NCBI RefSeq assembly: GCF_008727735.1
Contig: NZ_CP044227.1
Coordinates: 1,302,001 to 1,366,000, forward strand
Reading direction: 5' to 3'
DNA: 64,000 nt
Origin: Flintibacter sp. KGMB00164
GTDB lineage: Bacteria; Bacillota; Clostridia; Oscillospirales; Oscillospiraceae
Positions within the stretch are counted from its first letter, which is position 1, and the number at the start of each line of letters is the position of its first letter. Made by a program: the position numbers and the translations under genes. The notes below the pieces were generated by a model that saw only the letters and a program-made list of their open reading frames with translations, searched no databases and was not told the DNA's origin. Below are positions 53,716 through 62,806 of this stretch, in pieces.

Positions 53716-53755
53716 GCGCCCAAAGCAGGCGCGCTACACCCGGATATGAAGTTGT
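53716..53755. repeat. Degenerate third tRNA-Pro fragment
   Basis: GCGCCCAAAGCAGGCGCGCTACACCCGGATATGAAGTTGTGG-like stretch (written here in two overlapping pieces of the tRNA) keeps the CCCAAAGCA and GCGCTACACCCGG parts but lost bases between them. An older scar. Confidence 0.6.
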
Positions 53756-53910
53756 GGGGCGGTCAGGTCGTATTCTCTTAAACTGCGCCATACTTTCACA
53801 TATGGAATTGGAAAACAGTATGGGTATCCAAACTTCCTCCGCTGTACTGGATTGGTCCATGTGTTAGTATATGCAAGACTGGATATTTATGAGCATACTC
53901 CTGTAAAGCC

Positions 53911-53951
53911 CAGAAAAATATCCCCTGGCTTGGCCAGGAGATATTTTTCTG
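53911..53951. terminator. Terminator of the ABC transporter operon
   Basis: CAGAAAAATATC(C)CCTGG and CCAGG(A)GATATTTTTCTG form a long stem with loop CTTGG, 12 bases after the permease stop (minus strand), with a T-tract in the stem on either strand. Confidence 0.8.
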
Positions 53952-53962
53952 CAATTCGAGCC

Positions 53963-56617
53963 CTATTCCTGCCGCAGGCGCTCCACCACAGAATAGCGTT
54001 GGGCAGCGCGACAGCTCAAAACCGGGATGAGGATGCCCAGCATCCCGAACAGGGGTAGCACTACAGCGATGGGCCAGATGGTAAAGCGATAGGTGAAAAA
54101 CCAGATCAGCCGGTTGAGCGCGGGACCCACAAACGGCGCAGTGACTACAATCAGTGCCAGGGCCAGAAGTGCTGCACCCACGGTATAGAACAGTCCCTCC
54201 AATGCCAGCATGGTCCGCAGCTGACGGGCCGTCATACCGATAGACTGGAGCACTGCCAGTTCCCGGCGGCGGGCAGTGATGCTAGTGAGAATGGCGTTAA
54301 AGAAGTTCAATACCCCCACCAGACCAACGATGAAGCTCAGAGCTCCGCCCAGCAGAAAGAACATGCTCCGGGTGCTCTCAAATTCTCCAGCATAGGTAGT
54401 TTTGCTCTCGTAGTCGAATTGGGGATTCACGTTTTCCGTGTAGTTCGCCAGAAAGGATTCCATGGCGGCGTTGGCATCATCCGTGGTGTCGAAGGCGTAG
54501 TACATGACGGAGTTGGTTTCCGTATCCCGGATAAATGTTTCCGATCCCATTATGAATTCATCGGCACCATAATAGCGGTAGGAGAGGGCAGAGGGTACGG
54601 TTACCAGCGCTGCTACAGTGTAGTGCGCGTCGCGGTACTTGATCGCCCGCTCGGCGTAAGGAACACCTTCTGGAATATTTTCCCAGATTTCGTAAACCTC
54701 ACCGGTATTTGGATTGTAATATTCGAACTCCTCCACATAGCGGATGGTCACCGTATCCCCTAGCCGGGCCCAGTGACTGTCCATCTCCGGGTTGCCATAG
54801 TCGTCAGCGCTGTACACAGCAGCAACATAGTTCCCGTCAGGGTCGTTGAGTTTGGAGAGATCCCCTTCCAGCACCGTCAGATGGCTGAGCGCGAAGGGCT
54901 CCATGCCGTAGAGCTGTACCCGATCCGCCAGAAGGCCGTCCTCAGTGCGATCCTTGAAGGCCACCATGCTGTCCAGCTGCTCCTGGGTGTTCCAGTGTCC
55001 CCACATAGAGCGATAGTATTCCTCAGTAACGAACTCCAGCGCCGGAGCGGTCTTGCCGTACACGCGGCCGCTCCCGGTAATACCGCGCTGGGCGTCCACG
55101 GCGTCAATGACCTCTTCCGGCACACCCATCTCGTCATTGAAGCCGTCCCCACCGGTCTGGAACTGGCCCGCATCGGCCAGAATAAAGTCGCTGGCGGTGA
55201 AGCTGGACACATATTTGTCCATGTCGAAGCCGCCTGTGAAGGTTACAGTCAGGGTCAGCAGCACCACAGCAAGGGTCAGGGACAGCACCGTGATAAAGGT
55301 CTTGCCCCGGCTGCGGCCCAGATTGGCCCAGGCCATGGACAGCAAGGACACACCTTTACCGCTCCGTTTTCTCTTCCGCTTCAGCGCCTTGCCTTCGGTG
55401 TAGCGCACTGCCTCCACTGGAGAGACCTTGCCCGCCAGGCGGCCGGGGCGGCGGCAGGAGATGAGCACCGTTACCAGAGCAAACGTCGCCGCGCCCACAA
55501 AGAGAAGAGGGCTGACCGAGACTACAGTGGTCACCCCATCGAGCCGTGCGACAATGAAAGGGGTGAGCACGCCGCCCAGCAGCCAGCCCAACAGCAGACC
55601 GATGGGAATTCCGATGAGGGAGAGGAGCAGAGCTTGGGTGCGGATAATCCGCCGGAGCTGCCGGGGTGTGGTGCCGATGGTTTTCAGCAGGCCGTAGAAA
55701 CGGATATCTCCCGCCACGGAGATCTGGAACACATTGTAGATAATGAGATAGCCGGTGAGGAGGATGAGGAGCAGTACCCCCACGATGATGGCCACCACGG
55801 TGGGGTCCAGCTTGTCCGAGAGCTGCGCTCCGGTGTAACCCCAGTTGACACCAGTGGAGATATAGTTCTCTCCCACGCTTTCCGACTGAAAGTCGTGGCT
55901 TTCCAGGATTTCCTCCAGATCGGAGGCAATGGAGCGGGCGCCGTTTTTCAGCATCACATCCAGATTCCAGCTTCCGGTCATGCCGTCGCTGCCAGGCGGA
56001 GTCACGCCCACCTCTGCCAGAATGGCGTCTACCCGGCTCTCAGGAACGAGAATATGGTTTGCCACCACGGCCTCGTCGTACTCCCACCAACCACACAGGG
56101 TAAAGGTCTGGGTGGTTTCATGGCCGTCCACATCAAATGTGACGGTAAAATCTGTGCCGATTTCCGGTTCCACTCCCAGCAGTTCCAGCACATGGGTGTC
56201 TGTGGCCGCCTCGTTGGTGCCTTCCTGAGGGAGGCGTCCCTCCACCGGGTCGCAGTAGCTCCAGTGGGCCTGGTTGGCATCGGAGTAGCCGATCTCTACA
56301 TGGGATTTGTTGAAGGGCACCTGTGTGGGCATTCCCAAAAATCGCCGCAAGCCCCACTGGTCAATCAGCGGATCGTCCTTTAATTCTTCAAACTGTTCCT
56401 CTGTCAGGTACTTAAAGGTACCATGGCTCCAGCCACCGGCCTGGCGGAAGTTGTTCTGCTGGATGCCCTCGTTAATGGAAAGGGCAATGGTAAAGAGAGA
56501 GGTGAAGAGCACCGCTGTCAGGGCGATGGCCAGCACCGCTACAAGGTTCCGGGTGCGGTTGGCGAGAAGGGAACGCAGGCTCAGGCGGCGGATGCATCTG
56601 CGGTTGGGAACATTCAT
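53963..56617 (-). CDS. FtsX-family ABC transporter permease
   Basis: An 884-residue protein. Transmembrane segment near residues 20-45, three near 270-390 (FtsX domain 1), one near 430, and three near 760-870 (FtsX domain 2), with two large extracellular domains between them, as in BceB/MacB-like permeases that export peptides or antibiotics or signal stress. The first FtsX block ends in the usual RR-rich loop ([19 protein letters not shown]). It is translated 14 bases downstream of the ATPase gene. Substrate unknown; the neighbouring response regulator suggests an antimicrobial peptide or envelope-stress role. Confidence 0.88.
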   Translation of the reverse strand: MNVPNRRCIRRLSLRSLLANRTRNLVAVLAIALTAVLFTSLFTIALSINEGIQQNNFRQAGGWSHGTFKYLTEEQFEELKDDPLIDQWGLRRFLGMPTQVPFNKSHVEIGYSDANQAHWSYCDPVEGRLPQEGTNEAATDTHVLELLGVEPEIGTDFTVTFDVDGHETTQTFTLCGWWEYDEAVVANHILVPESRVDAILAEVGVTPPGSDGMTGSWNLDVMLKNGARSIASDLEEILESHDFQSESVGENYISTGVNWGYTGAQLSDKLDPTVVAIIVGVLLLILLTGYLIIYNVFQISVAGDIRFYGLLKTIGTTPRQLRRIIRTQALLLSLIGIPIGLLLGWLLGGVLTPFIVARLDGVTTVVSVSPLLFVGAATFALVTVLISCRRPGRLAGKVSPVEAVRYTEGKALKRKRKRSGKGVSLLSMAWANLGRSRGKTFITVLSLTLAVVLLTLTVTFTGGFDMDKYVSSFTASDFILADAGQFQTGGDGFNDEMGVPEEVIDAVDAQRGITGSGRVYGKTAPALEFVTEEYYRSMWGHWNTQEQLDSMVAFKDRTEDGLLADRVQLYGMEPFALSHLTVLEGDLSKLNDPDGNYVAAVYSADDYGNPEMDSHWARLGDTVTIRYVEEFEYYNPNTGEVYEIWENIPEGVPYAERAIKYRDAHYTVAALVTVPSALSYRYYGADEFIMGSETFIRDTETNSVMYYAFDTTDDANAAMESFLANYTENVNPQFDYESKTTYAGEFESTRSMFFLLGGALSFIVGLVGVLNFFNAILTSITARRRELAVLQSIGMTARQLRTMLALEGLFYTVGAALLALALIVVTAPFVGPALNRLIWFFTYRFTIWPIAVVLPLFGMLGILIPVLSCRAAQRYSVVERLRQE

Positions 56618-56630
56618 ACTGTTCGCCCCC

Positions 56631-57299
56631 TTACCGCGTCACTAGACGCCCGTCCTCAATACGGACGATGCGGTCGGCCATCTGGGCAATCTCCTCGTTG
56701 TGGGTGATCATCACCATAGTCTGGGCAAACTTGTGTCCGGTCACCTTCATCAGGCTGAGCACATCCTGGCTGGTTCGGCTGTCCAGGTTTCCGGTGGGCT
56801 CGTCGGCCAGAAGAATAGCGGGCTTGGTGGCCAGAGCCCGGGCAATGGCTACACGCTGCTGCTGGCCGCCGGAGAGCTGGCTGGGCAGATTCTGGAGTTT
56901 TTTATCCAGGCCCAGGGTGGCGATGACTTCCTGTACATAGGCCTCATCCACCTTGTTCCCGTCCAGTTCTACCGGAAGGACGATGTTTTCCCACACACTG
57001 AGCACCGGCACCAGGTTGTAGGACTGGAACACAAAGCCGATCTTCCTGCGGCGGAAAATAGTCAGGGCTTCGTCCTTCAGGGTGAAGATATCCTTTCCGT
57101 CCACGGTGACGGTGCCTGAGGTGGGGCGGTCCAGCCCGCCCAGCATGTGAAGCAGCGTGGACTTGCCAGAGCCGGAGGTACCCACAATGGCTACAAACTC
57201 GCCCTGCTCAATGCTCAGATCCACGCCGTCCAGGGCCTTTACCTGGGTGTCCCCGGAACCGTAGTATTTTTTCAGATCCTTGGTCTGTAAAATTGTCAT
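56631..57299 (-). CDS. ABC transporter ATP-binding protein (LolD/MacB type)
   Basis: A 222-residue protein with Walker [11 protein letters not shown]-loop [17 protein letters not shown], signature LSGGQQQR, Walker [13 protein letters not shown] and a switch His in MITHNEEIA. This is the classic type paired with FtsX permeases. It is followed at 14 bases by its permease. A hairpin with a T-run sits just upstream of its start. Confidence 0.93.
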   Translation of the reverse strand: MTILQTKDLKKYYGSGDTQVKALDGVDLSIEQGEFVAIVGTSGSGKSTLLHMLGGLDRPTSGTVTVDGKDIFTLKDEALTIFRRRKIGFVFQSYNLVPVLSVWENIVLPVELDGNKVDEAYVQEVIATLGLDKKLQNLPSQLSGGQQQRVAIARALATKPAILLADEPTGNLDSRTSQDVLSLMKVTGHKFAQTMVMITHNEEIAQMADRIVRIEDGRLVTR

Positions 57300-57315
57300 G
57301 ACTGTTCGCCTCCAA

Positions 57316-57352
57316 TAAAAAAGTCTGTACCGTCTTTTGACAATACAGACTT
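57316..57352 (-). terminator. Hairpin upstream of ABC ATPase gene
   Basis: On the minus strand AAGTCTGTA and TACAGACTT pair around a 14-base loop and are followed by TTTTTTATT, placed about 20 bases before the ATPase start. It may terminate the methyltransferase transcript, or the palindrome may be a regulator operator. Confidence 0.6.
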
Positions 57353-57420
57353 TAGCATGGAAATCTGTCCTGGTACTTTCAAGAATGTGACAGTTTTGAA
57401 AGAAGTCCGGTCCGGCTCCG

Positions 57421-58152
57421 TCAATGCACCGCTCTGGCCCGGACCAACAGCATCATGGGCCGGCGCAGTTCGTCCCGCATGCCGGAAATATCCAGCATTT
57501 CCTCGGAAGGCTCTGCCTCTTCCACTGCTTCCAGAATAAAGCCATTTCGCAGCAGTCCCATTAGGATTTGGGTGAGGGTATGGTGCTGTTTGCGGACCTC
57601 ACAGCCCAGAAAGTGGGTGATCCGCTCCCCGGGCATGAAATACTGATCGATGGGCCAATACATTGGCAAGCCATCTTCACCATAGGCCCAATCCTGGCCC
57701 ACACCGGCAGTAAAAACCGGATGCTCGATGTTAAATAAAAAGATTCCATCCTTTTTCAGTGTCTGATGAACTTTTTCAAAAATGGAGTCCAGGTCCTCAA
57801 GATAGTGCAAGGCCAGATTGGAGACCACGCAATCCCATGCAGCCTCCGGATACTCATATTCCTCGATCCCGCACACCTGATAGAGAATACCTTCTCCACT
57901 GTTTCGCCGCTTGGCCTCCTCGATCATTTTCTGGCTTAAATCAATGCCCAGCACCTGCCGGGCGCCCTGCTCCACGGCGAACTTGCAGTGCCACCCATAG
58001 CCGCAGCCCAGGTCCAGTACGGACTTTCCCTCCAGCGGCGGAAAAAGGGGCTTGAGCTGATGCCACTCTCCCGCCGCGGAAAGCCCTTCCCGGCTGCGGG
58101 ACATCTGCGCGTATTGCTGGAAAAAAGCTTCATTTTCATATTCATTTCTCAT
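57421..58152 (-). CDS. SAM-dependent class I methyltransferase
   Basis: A 243-residue protein; ATG 58152 follows AGGAGGAA at seven bases, while longer in-frame starts lack sites. Motif I VLDLGCGYGWH (near 44), acidic loop IDLSQKMIEEA, and CVVSNLALHYLEDL. It resembles UbiE/COQ5-like small-molecule methyltransferases. Target unknown. It lies downstream of the response regulator on the same strand. Confidence 0.85.
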   Translation of the reverse strand: MRNEYENEAFFQQYAQMSRSREGLSAAGEWHQLKPLFPPLEGKSVLDLGCGYGWHCKFAVEQGARQVLGIDLSQKMIEEAKRRNSGEGILYQVCGIEEYEYPEAAWDCVVSNLALHYLEDLDSIFEKVHQTLKKDGIFLFNIEHPVFTAGVGQDWAYGEDGLPMYWPIDQYFMPGERITHFLGCEVRKQHHTLTQILMGLLRNGFILEAVEEAEPSEEMLDISGMRDELRRPMMLLVRARAVH

Positions 58153-58214
58153 GGCATATTCCTCCTGCGTGTGGCCCTCCTCTGAGGGTAAAGAGAAAAA
58201 TATCCCCGTCCCGA

Positions 58215-58898
58215 TCATAGCTTCACCGCCCAGGTGTAGCCGATGCCGTACACGGTTTTCAGATATTCCGGTTTGGAGGGATCGGCCTCCAGTTTGCTCC
58301 GCAGCCGCTTTACCGTGACGGACAGGGCGTTTTCCTCCACAAATTCCGCGCCGTCCGTCCATACCCGGTCCACCAGCGTGGCCCGGGGCACAGCATGTCC
58401 CCGGTTTTCCACCAGCACCCGCAGCAGCTTCTGCTCAGTTTTGGAGAGCTCCACGAACCTGCCATCCCGGCGAAAGTCCATCCGTTCAAAGTCAAAGGTA
58501 AATGGCCCCACGGATAGGGGAGGGGAGACCTTAGGGGAACTTCGACGAAGCTGGGCATTCACCCTGGCCCGGAGTACCGCCAGAGAGAATGGCTTGGTGA
58601 TATAGTCGTCCGCTCCGGCCTCCAGACCGGTGACCTCGTCCAGCTCCAAATCGTTGGCGGTGAGCAGAATCACCGGAGTAGCGTCGCCCTCTAAGCGTAC
58701 CTGACGCAGCAGATCCAGGCCACTGCCGTCGGGGAGATTTACGTCCAGAATCAGCAGGTCGAACCAGTCTTCTAATAGCGTTTCCCTGGCCTTGCCCAGA
58801 GTGGAGCGGCAGGTGACGGATGTCTCCGACCCTGTCAGAGCCATGGCGATTCCCCTGCCCAGGGTCTCATCGTCCTCCAAAAGAAAAATCTGTTTCAT
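58215..58898 (-). CDS. OmpR-family response regulator
   Basis: A 227-residue protein: receiver domain with acidic pair LLEDDE, phosphoacceptor in LLILDVNLPDGSG, conserved Thr in VILLTAND and Lys in DDYITKPFSL; then a winged-helix output domain ending GIGYTWAV. No histidine kinase gene is seen in the 64 kb, so it is either an orphan or controlled by a kinase elsewhere. Its genes downstream (methyltransferase, ABC transporter) are likely targets. Confidence 0.93.
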   Translation of the reverse strand: MKQIFLLEDDETLGRGIAMALTGSETSVTCRSTLGKARETLLEDWFDLLILDVNLPDGSGLDLLRQVRLEGDATPVILLTANDLELDEVTGLEAGADDYITKPFSLAVLRARVNAQLRRSSPKVSPPLSVGPFTFDFERMDFRRDGRFVELSKTEQKLLRVLVENRGHAVPRATLVDRVWTDGAEFVEENALSVTVKRLRSKLEADPSKPEYLKTVYGIGYTWAVKL

Positions 58899-58955
58899 GT
58901 TCGGTCCTCTTCGTTTTGTGTTTCCAGTCAGAGTGAGAGAGTTTTGTGGTTTTCC

Positions 58956-58961
58956 ATTATA
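58956..58961 (-). promoter_or_regulatory. -10 box of response regulator promoter
   Basis: TATAAT on the minus strand with an extended TGA just before it and a poor -35 (TTCCAA, 17 bases upstream). About 58 bases before the response regulator start. Confidence 0.45.
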
Positions 58962-58995
58962 TCACAAGTTCCGGCTTTTGGAATATGGGGATCGG

Positions 58996-59024
58996 TTGCC
59001 GGCCATAAAGAGCTATGCTATGAT
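58996..59024 (+). promoter_or_regulatory. Promoter of CAT-like gene
   Basis: TTGCCG, 17-base spacer, TATGAT, on the plus strand, divergent from the response regulator. It is about 58 bases before the acetyltransferase start. Confidence 0.55.
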
Positions 59025-59081
59025 AGTGGTTACTTACCGCGGCCAACCGAACCGGATTTGACGAACAGAATGGAGAACAAC

Positions 59082-59699
59082 ATGAAAGAAGTAGATCCCA
59101 AAAGTACCTCCCGGGCACTGGCCTTTGAACTCTGGATGAAGGCTCCCATGCCAATGGTTACCCTGATGAAGACGCTGGATGTGACCCCGCTGGTGCGGCT
59201 AAGCCGGAAACGGGGCTATAAATTTAATATGCTCCTGTGCTGGTGCATTGGAAAGGCGGCGGAGCGGACAGAGGACTTCTACCTGCTGCCGGTGGGGGAG
59301 AAACTCATTCAGTATGACCGGCTGGCTATCAATACGGTGGTGACCACCCGGAACGGCGGCATCGCCACCTGTGACATTCCCGTTTCTTCCGACTTGGAGC
59401 AGTTCAATCAGGACTACCTAAAGCTCACCGCACAGGTCCACGAGAGCGGGGAGAGCTATGAGCTGGGTGAGGACTATATGGTGATCGGCACCTCTGCTCT
59501 GGCAAGGTATGAGATCGACGGCGCGGTGAATATCTATGCCGGCTGCTACAACAACCCTTTCCTGATCTGGGGCAAGTACCGGAAAAAGTGGATCCGTGCT
59601 ACTTTGCCGGTATCCTTCCAGTTCCATCACACCCAAATGGACGGAATCCCGGCCGCGGAATTTTTAGAGCGGTTGCAGCAGGAAATCCGGGAAATTTAA
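59082..59699 (+). CDS. Chloramphenicol acetyltransferase-like protein
   Basis: A 205-residue protein; ATG 59082 has GGAG five bases upstream, in-frame ATG 59070 is an alternative. The CAT fold is supported by FNMLLCWCIGKAAE and the C-terminal active-site region FQFHHTQMDGIPAAEFL, with the catalytic-type His followed by xxxDG as in CAT. It may be a type A CAT-like acyltransferase, but resistance to chloramphenicol is not established; many such genes have other or unknown substrates. Confidence 0.82.
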   Translation: MKEVDPKSTSRALAFELWMKAPMPMVTLMKTLDVTPLVRLSRKRGYKFNMLLCWCIGKAAERTEDFYLLPVGEKLIQYDRLAINTVVTTRNGGIATCDIPVSSDLEQFNQDYLKLTAQVHESGESYELGEDYMVIGTSALARYEIDGAVNIYAGCYNNPFLIWGKYRKKWIRATLPVSFQFHHTQMDGIPAAEFLERLQQEIREI

Positions 59700-59708
59700 A
59701 ATTTCCCA

Positions 59709-59739
59709 TTGACTTTGACGTTCCGTCAACTGATACAGT
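59709..59739 (+). promoter_or_regulatory. MerR-type promoter with 19-bp spacer
   Basis: TTGACT (59709-59714), 19-base spacer, TACAGT (59734-59739). The spacer holds the perfect dyad TTGACG-TTC-CGTCAA (59715-59729), the classic arrangement for MerR-family activators that untwist an over-long spacer. It lies 21 bases before the MerR start, suggesting autoregulation. Confidence 0.7.
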
Positions 59740-59760
59740 TATCCCCAGGGAGGGATGTTT

Positions 59761-60519
59761 ATGGAGTATTCCATTCAGGAGCTGTCGCGCTTGTCCGGGG
59801 TAACCACCCGTACCCTGCGCTGGTATGACCAGATCGAGCTGCTGAAGCCCAGCCGGGTGGCGGAGAGCGGCTACCGCTACTACGGCAGGGCAGAGGTGGA
59901 CCGACTGCAGGATATTCTTTATTACCGGGCCCTCGGGGTGGAGCTGGCCCAAATCAAGGAATGTCTGGACGACCCCTCCTTTGACCGTCTGGCTGCCCTG
60001 CGAAACCACCTGGCCGCACTGGAGGCGGAGCAGAAGCGGCTGAAACAGCTTATCCAATCGGTAAAAGATACCATTGGAGCGGAAGAAAGGAAAGAATTTA
60101 TGAGCGACGAGCAGAAATTTGAGGCGTTCAAGCAGCGCGCTGTGGCCCATAACGAGGAGGCGTACGGAGCGGAGATTCGTGCCAAATACGGCGACAAAGA
60201 GGTGGATGAGGCCAACGCTGCGGTGATGAATCTGACCCAGGAGCAGTATCGGGAGTGGAAGGACCTGGGGCAAGAGATTCAGGAGCGGCTGGAGGCAGCT
60301 GTCCAGGCTGGGCTGTCCCCGGAGGATGAGGAGGGTAAGGAACTCTGCACCCTCCACCGCCGGTGGCTCACTATTACCGGGAACCGGTATGACCCGGCCA
60401 AGCACCGGGGGATTGCGGAGCTGTATGTGATAGACGAGCGGTTTACCGCCTATTATGACAAACAGGTGCCCGGCTGTGCCCGTTTTCTACGGGACGCCGT
60501 CATCCATTGGGCGAAGTAA
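59761..60519 (+). CDS. MerR-family regulator with TipAS-like effector domain
   Basis: A 252-residue protein; ATG 59761 follows AGGGAGG and is preferred to ATG 59755. MerR winged helix at 1-70 (YSIQELSRLSGVTTRTLRWYDQIELL), coiled-coil linker about 75-110, then a TipAS-type antibiotic-recognition domain (FEAFKQRAVAHNEEAYG, then LCTLHRRWL and YVIDERFTAYYD). TipAS domains trap thiopeptide antibiotics and activate transcription. The promoter with a 19-bp spacer lies just upstream. The product may control the adjacent CAT-like gene or itself. Confidence 0.88.
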   Translation: MEYSIQELSRLSGVTTRTLRWYDQIELLKPSRVAESGYRYYGRAEVDRLQDILYYRALGVELAQIKECLDDPSFDRLAALRNHLAALEAEQKRLKQLIQSVKDTIGAEERKEFMSDEQKFEAFKQRAVAHNEEAYGAEIRAKYGDKEVDEANAAVMNLTQEQYREWKDLGQEIQERLEAAVQAGLSPEDEEGKELCTLHRRWLTITGNRYDPAKHRGIAELYVIDERFTAYYDKQVPGCARFLRDAVIHWAK

Positions 60520-60565
60520 GCATTGATGCAGCCCCCGGCCTGCATCCGGTGAGCGGCCCATAGAA

Positions 60566-60617
60566 AAAACCTCCCATGCTGTGTTTATCCAGAGGACAAC
60601 ACAGCATGGGAGGTTTT
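60566..60617 (+). terminator. Terminator after MerR gene
   Basis: AAAACCTCCCATGCTGTGTT and AACACAGCATGGGAGGTTTT pair over about 19 positions with a 12-base loop. Serves the MerR gene and possibly the convergent TetR gene. Confidence 0.85.
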
Positions 60618-60654
60618 ATGTTTGCCGCTGACACAGGAGCGCCGAATAGCTTTG

Positions 60655-61254
60655 TCATTCCTCATGGCTTTTGCCTCTGGGCCGCGCACAGGACTCGATG
60701 ATATCGGCAATCATCTCCACCTCGTCCGCGCAGTCCTGCCGCAGCCACTCTTTGACAATTGCGATGATACCCTCCACATAGTAGGCCATGTAGTAGGGAC
60801 GATGGGAGGCAGGAATGTCAAACCGCTCCAGAATAGGGCCGAGGATACGCTGTTTTAGTTCCCCATATCGTGTATGAGCCTGCATGCTGCCTGGATTCCG
60901 GAAGGCTGCCCGATAGACTTTTTTGTTGTCGCGGATAAAGCGGAGATAGGGGAGAAGATATTCCCGGGTGACCAGTACCAGATCTTCCCGCTCTCGGCTG
61001 CCCATATTTCCAAGGACTTCCTCTTCCTGCTGGGGAAAGTAGGAGAGAAAGCGCTGGTTGATCATCTCCAAGGCTTCATTCACCAGGTCAGAGATCGTTT
61101 CGTAGTGCAGGTAAAAGGTGGACCGGTTTACGCCGGCCTGGCGGCAGATCTCTTTCACCGTGATATATTCCAGGTCCTTTTCCTCCAGCAGAGCCAGGAG
61201 GGCCTCGTCCATCCGCAGGGCGGTATTAAAATATTTACTTTCAGACTTGTTCAT
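60655..61254 (-). CDS. TetR/AcrR-family transcriptional regulator
   Basis: A 199-residue protein. N-terminal TetR helix-turn-helix: ITVKEICRQAGVNRSTFYLHY. The C-terminal ligand-binding part is helical (LVTREYLLPYLRFIRDNKKV, HRPYYMAYYVEGIIAIVKEWL), as in the TetR group with C-terminal domain found in Bacillota. It would repress a nearby transporter or the adjacent membrane gene, 19 bases upstream. Confidence 0.9.
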   Translation of the reverse strand: MNKSESKYFNTALRMDEALLALLEEKDLEYITVKEICRQAGVNRSTFYLHYETISDLVNEALEMINQRFLSYFPQQEEEVLGNMGSREREDLVLVTREYLLPYLRFIRDNKKVYRAAFRNPGSMQAHTRYGELKQRILGPILERFDIPASHRPYYMAYYVEGIIAIVKEWLRQDCADEVEMIADIIESCARPRGKSHEE

Positions 61255-61273
61255 TTGCCGCCCTCCTCACGGG

Positions 61274-61633
61274 TTACTCCGCCGATTCGCTGATTTCCCG
61301 GGCCAACTGCATGATTTCAAAGGCGTACTTTTCCTTGCCGGTGCGGAGAAGCTTTTTGTAGACAGGGTAGTTCAGGCCTACACCGACAATGCCCAGAATG
61401 CCCAAAAGAATCCCGCCGCCTGTCATCAAAAGACTGCCATCTCCGATCACCTGCATGGAAAGGCACATTCCCAGCCCAAGGACCAGCGCCATCCCGATGC
61501 CAAATCCATAGGCAAAGAGAGTCGCCAAGCGCTTTGCCTTCCAATCCAGTTTTCTCAGAGCAACGACCTTGGAGGTGTCCTTGGGGGCATATTCGTTGGC
61601 GATGGCTTCCGCAAAAATTTTATCTGTGTTCAT
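61274..61633 (-). CDS. Small membrane protein with two transmembrane helices
   Basis: A 119-residue protein with two hydrophobic segments (about 40-63, LFAYGFGIGMALVLGLGMCL, and 72-95, LLMTGGGILLGILGIVGVGL). The tail ends in charged helices. It occurs just upstream of a TetR regulator on the same strand. Function unknown. Confidence 0.7.
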   Translation of the reverse strand: MNTDKIFAEAIANEYAPKDTSKVVALRKLDWKAKRLATLFAYGFGIGMALVLGLGMCLSMQVIGDGSLLMTGGGILLGILGIVGVGLNYPVYKKLLRTGKEKYAFEIMQLAREISESAE

Positions 61634-61757
61634 AGTGATGTTCTCCTCTCATAAGTTCATTCTCTGCAGCTGCTGATATGATCATAGAGGATGGAACGAG
61701 AAAAGAGAACGACACGGTTTGGATTTCATGATGATTTCAGAAGTTGCGTTGTTATAA

Positions 61758-61802
61758 AAGAGCCGCAATCTGATACTCATTGTATCAAAATTGCGGCTCT
61801 TA
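61758..61802 (-). terminator. Terminator of AraC/GyrI-like gene
   Basis: AAGAGCCGCAAT and ATTGCGGCTCTT with an inner TGATAC/GTATCA stem; followed on the minus strand by TTTTATAAC. About 37 bases after the AraC gene stop. Confidence 0.75.
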
Positions 61803-61838
61803 TCATAGTCTAAGATTACATTTGAAATACGCTTTGCT

Positions 61839-62696
61839 TTATTTCTTTTCCACCGGGATCCAGATCTCACAGTAGTAATCCTGATCCTGGGTGCCATTCT
61901 CAAACTTGCTGGCGTCGCTGTAAAGCTCCACATTGATGCCCGCGGCAATCTTGTAATCAGGGTTTGTGGGCAGCCACTGGGAGAAAATCTGCTGGTTCAG
62001 TCCCTGGAGAGCCTGAGGCATACGGCCGGTGCAGGGAAATACCGCCCAGGTGTGGGCCGGGATTGTGCGGGTGATAAAACCGTCGGGGATCTCCTTGGCG
62101 GGATCGTAGTTGTCGGCGATGAGATATTCAAACTCGTTGCCGCCCATGCTCTCGTCCAGGTTGATGCCGTACATGCCGCACACCACCTTGCCGCCGCCTG
62201 TGCCGAAATGTTCCGCCCAGAACTTGGGAACCTGTGCAGCAGCGTCTTCATACTTGAAAGTCTTTGCCCGGCAGAGCACCGTAAACGCCTCTTTTTTCAT
62301 GATCTTGCAATCCATGTTTTGACCACCTTCCAATGTCACTTTGATCCGAAGCGGAGCAAAGGAACGGACCGCGCCTCCGCTTTTTCGCAGTGCGGCAGGT
62401 GTGAGACCATGGAATCGGACAAAGGCCTTGGTGAAGCTGTCCGGCGAGTCGTAGCCGAACTCCAGTGCAATATCGATGATTTTCCGGTCCGTCGTGAGGA
62501 CCTCCAGCCCGGCGGCGGAGAGCCGGCGCTGGCGGATGTAGTCGCCCACCGTCATACCGCAAAGCATGGCAAAGCCCTTCTGAAAGTAAAAGGGAGACAG
62601 GGCCGCCTGCTGTGCGATCTCCCGAATGGTCAGCTCCTCCCGGAGATGTTCTTCGATATACTGGATCGCCTGATGAATGCTTGTTACCCATTCCAT
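61839..62696 (-). CDS. AraC-family regulator with GyrI-like effector-binding domain
   Basis: A 285-residue protein. Residues 1-105 hold the AraC double helix-turn-helix (LTIREIAQQAALSPFYFQKGF and IIDIALEFGYDSPDSFTKAFVRFHGLTP). Residues 130-285 resemble the GyrI-like small-molecule-binding domain, with a FPCTGRMPQALQGL segment and DYYCEIWIPVEKK at the end. Such regulators sense cationic drugs or amphipathic compounds. Confidence 0.88.
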   Translation of the reverse strand: MEWVTSIHQAIQYIEEHLREELTIREIAQQAALSPFYFQKGFAMLCGMTVGDYIRQRRLSAAGLEVLTTDRKIIDIALEFGYDSPDSFTKAFVRFHGLTPAALRKSGGAVRSFAPLRIKVTLEGGQNMDCKIMKKEAFTVLCRAKTFKYEDAAAQVPKFWAEHFGTGGGKVVCGMYGINLDESMGGNEFEYLIADNYDPAKEIPDGFITRTIPAHTWAVFPCTGRMPQALQGLNQQIFSQWLPTNPDYKIAAGINVELYSDASKFENGTQDQDYYCEIWIPVEKK

Positions 62697-62806
62697 TGGT
62701 CACACCGTCCTTCTGAAACCAGCATACCGGAAATCTGTGCCCTCTGCCCGATTTTCCGTGCTCATATTTGTCTGGTGGCGTTTAAGAAGCGCGGAGTTCA
62801 AATATT

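Larger units (their letters stand above)
53392..53962. other. Attachment-site scar region beside tRNA-Pro
   Basis: No gene. It contains the octamer-pair motifs (53410, 53593), a second copy of the tRNA 5' half and a third degenerate piece (53716-53755), then the terminator of the ABC permease. After each octamer motif lies a short TTTT(C)GACCA stretch that could be an inverted arm site. Confidence 0.6.

Noticed and set aside
53352-53755. A CRISPR-like array suggested by repeated tRNA pieces
   Set aside because: Only two full copies and one degraded copy, all explained by duplication of tRNA-Pro; no CRISPR arrays or cas genes were seen.
54773-56383. A 536-codon open frame on the plus strand opposite the ABC permease
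   Set aside because: It is an antisense shadow in a GC-rich gene; composition is low-complexity His/Gln/Ala and the minus-strand permease has clear family motifs.
59082-59699. Naming the acetyltransferase as a confirmed chloramphenicol-resistance gene
   Set aside because: The active-site region matches the CAT fold, but many relatives do not act on chloramphenicol and sequence alone cannot decide.
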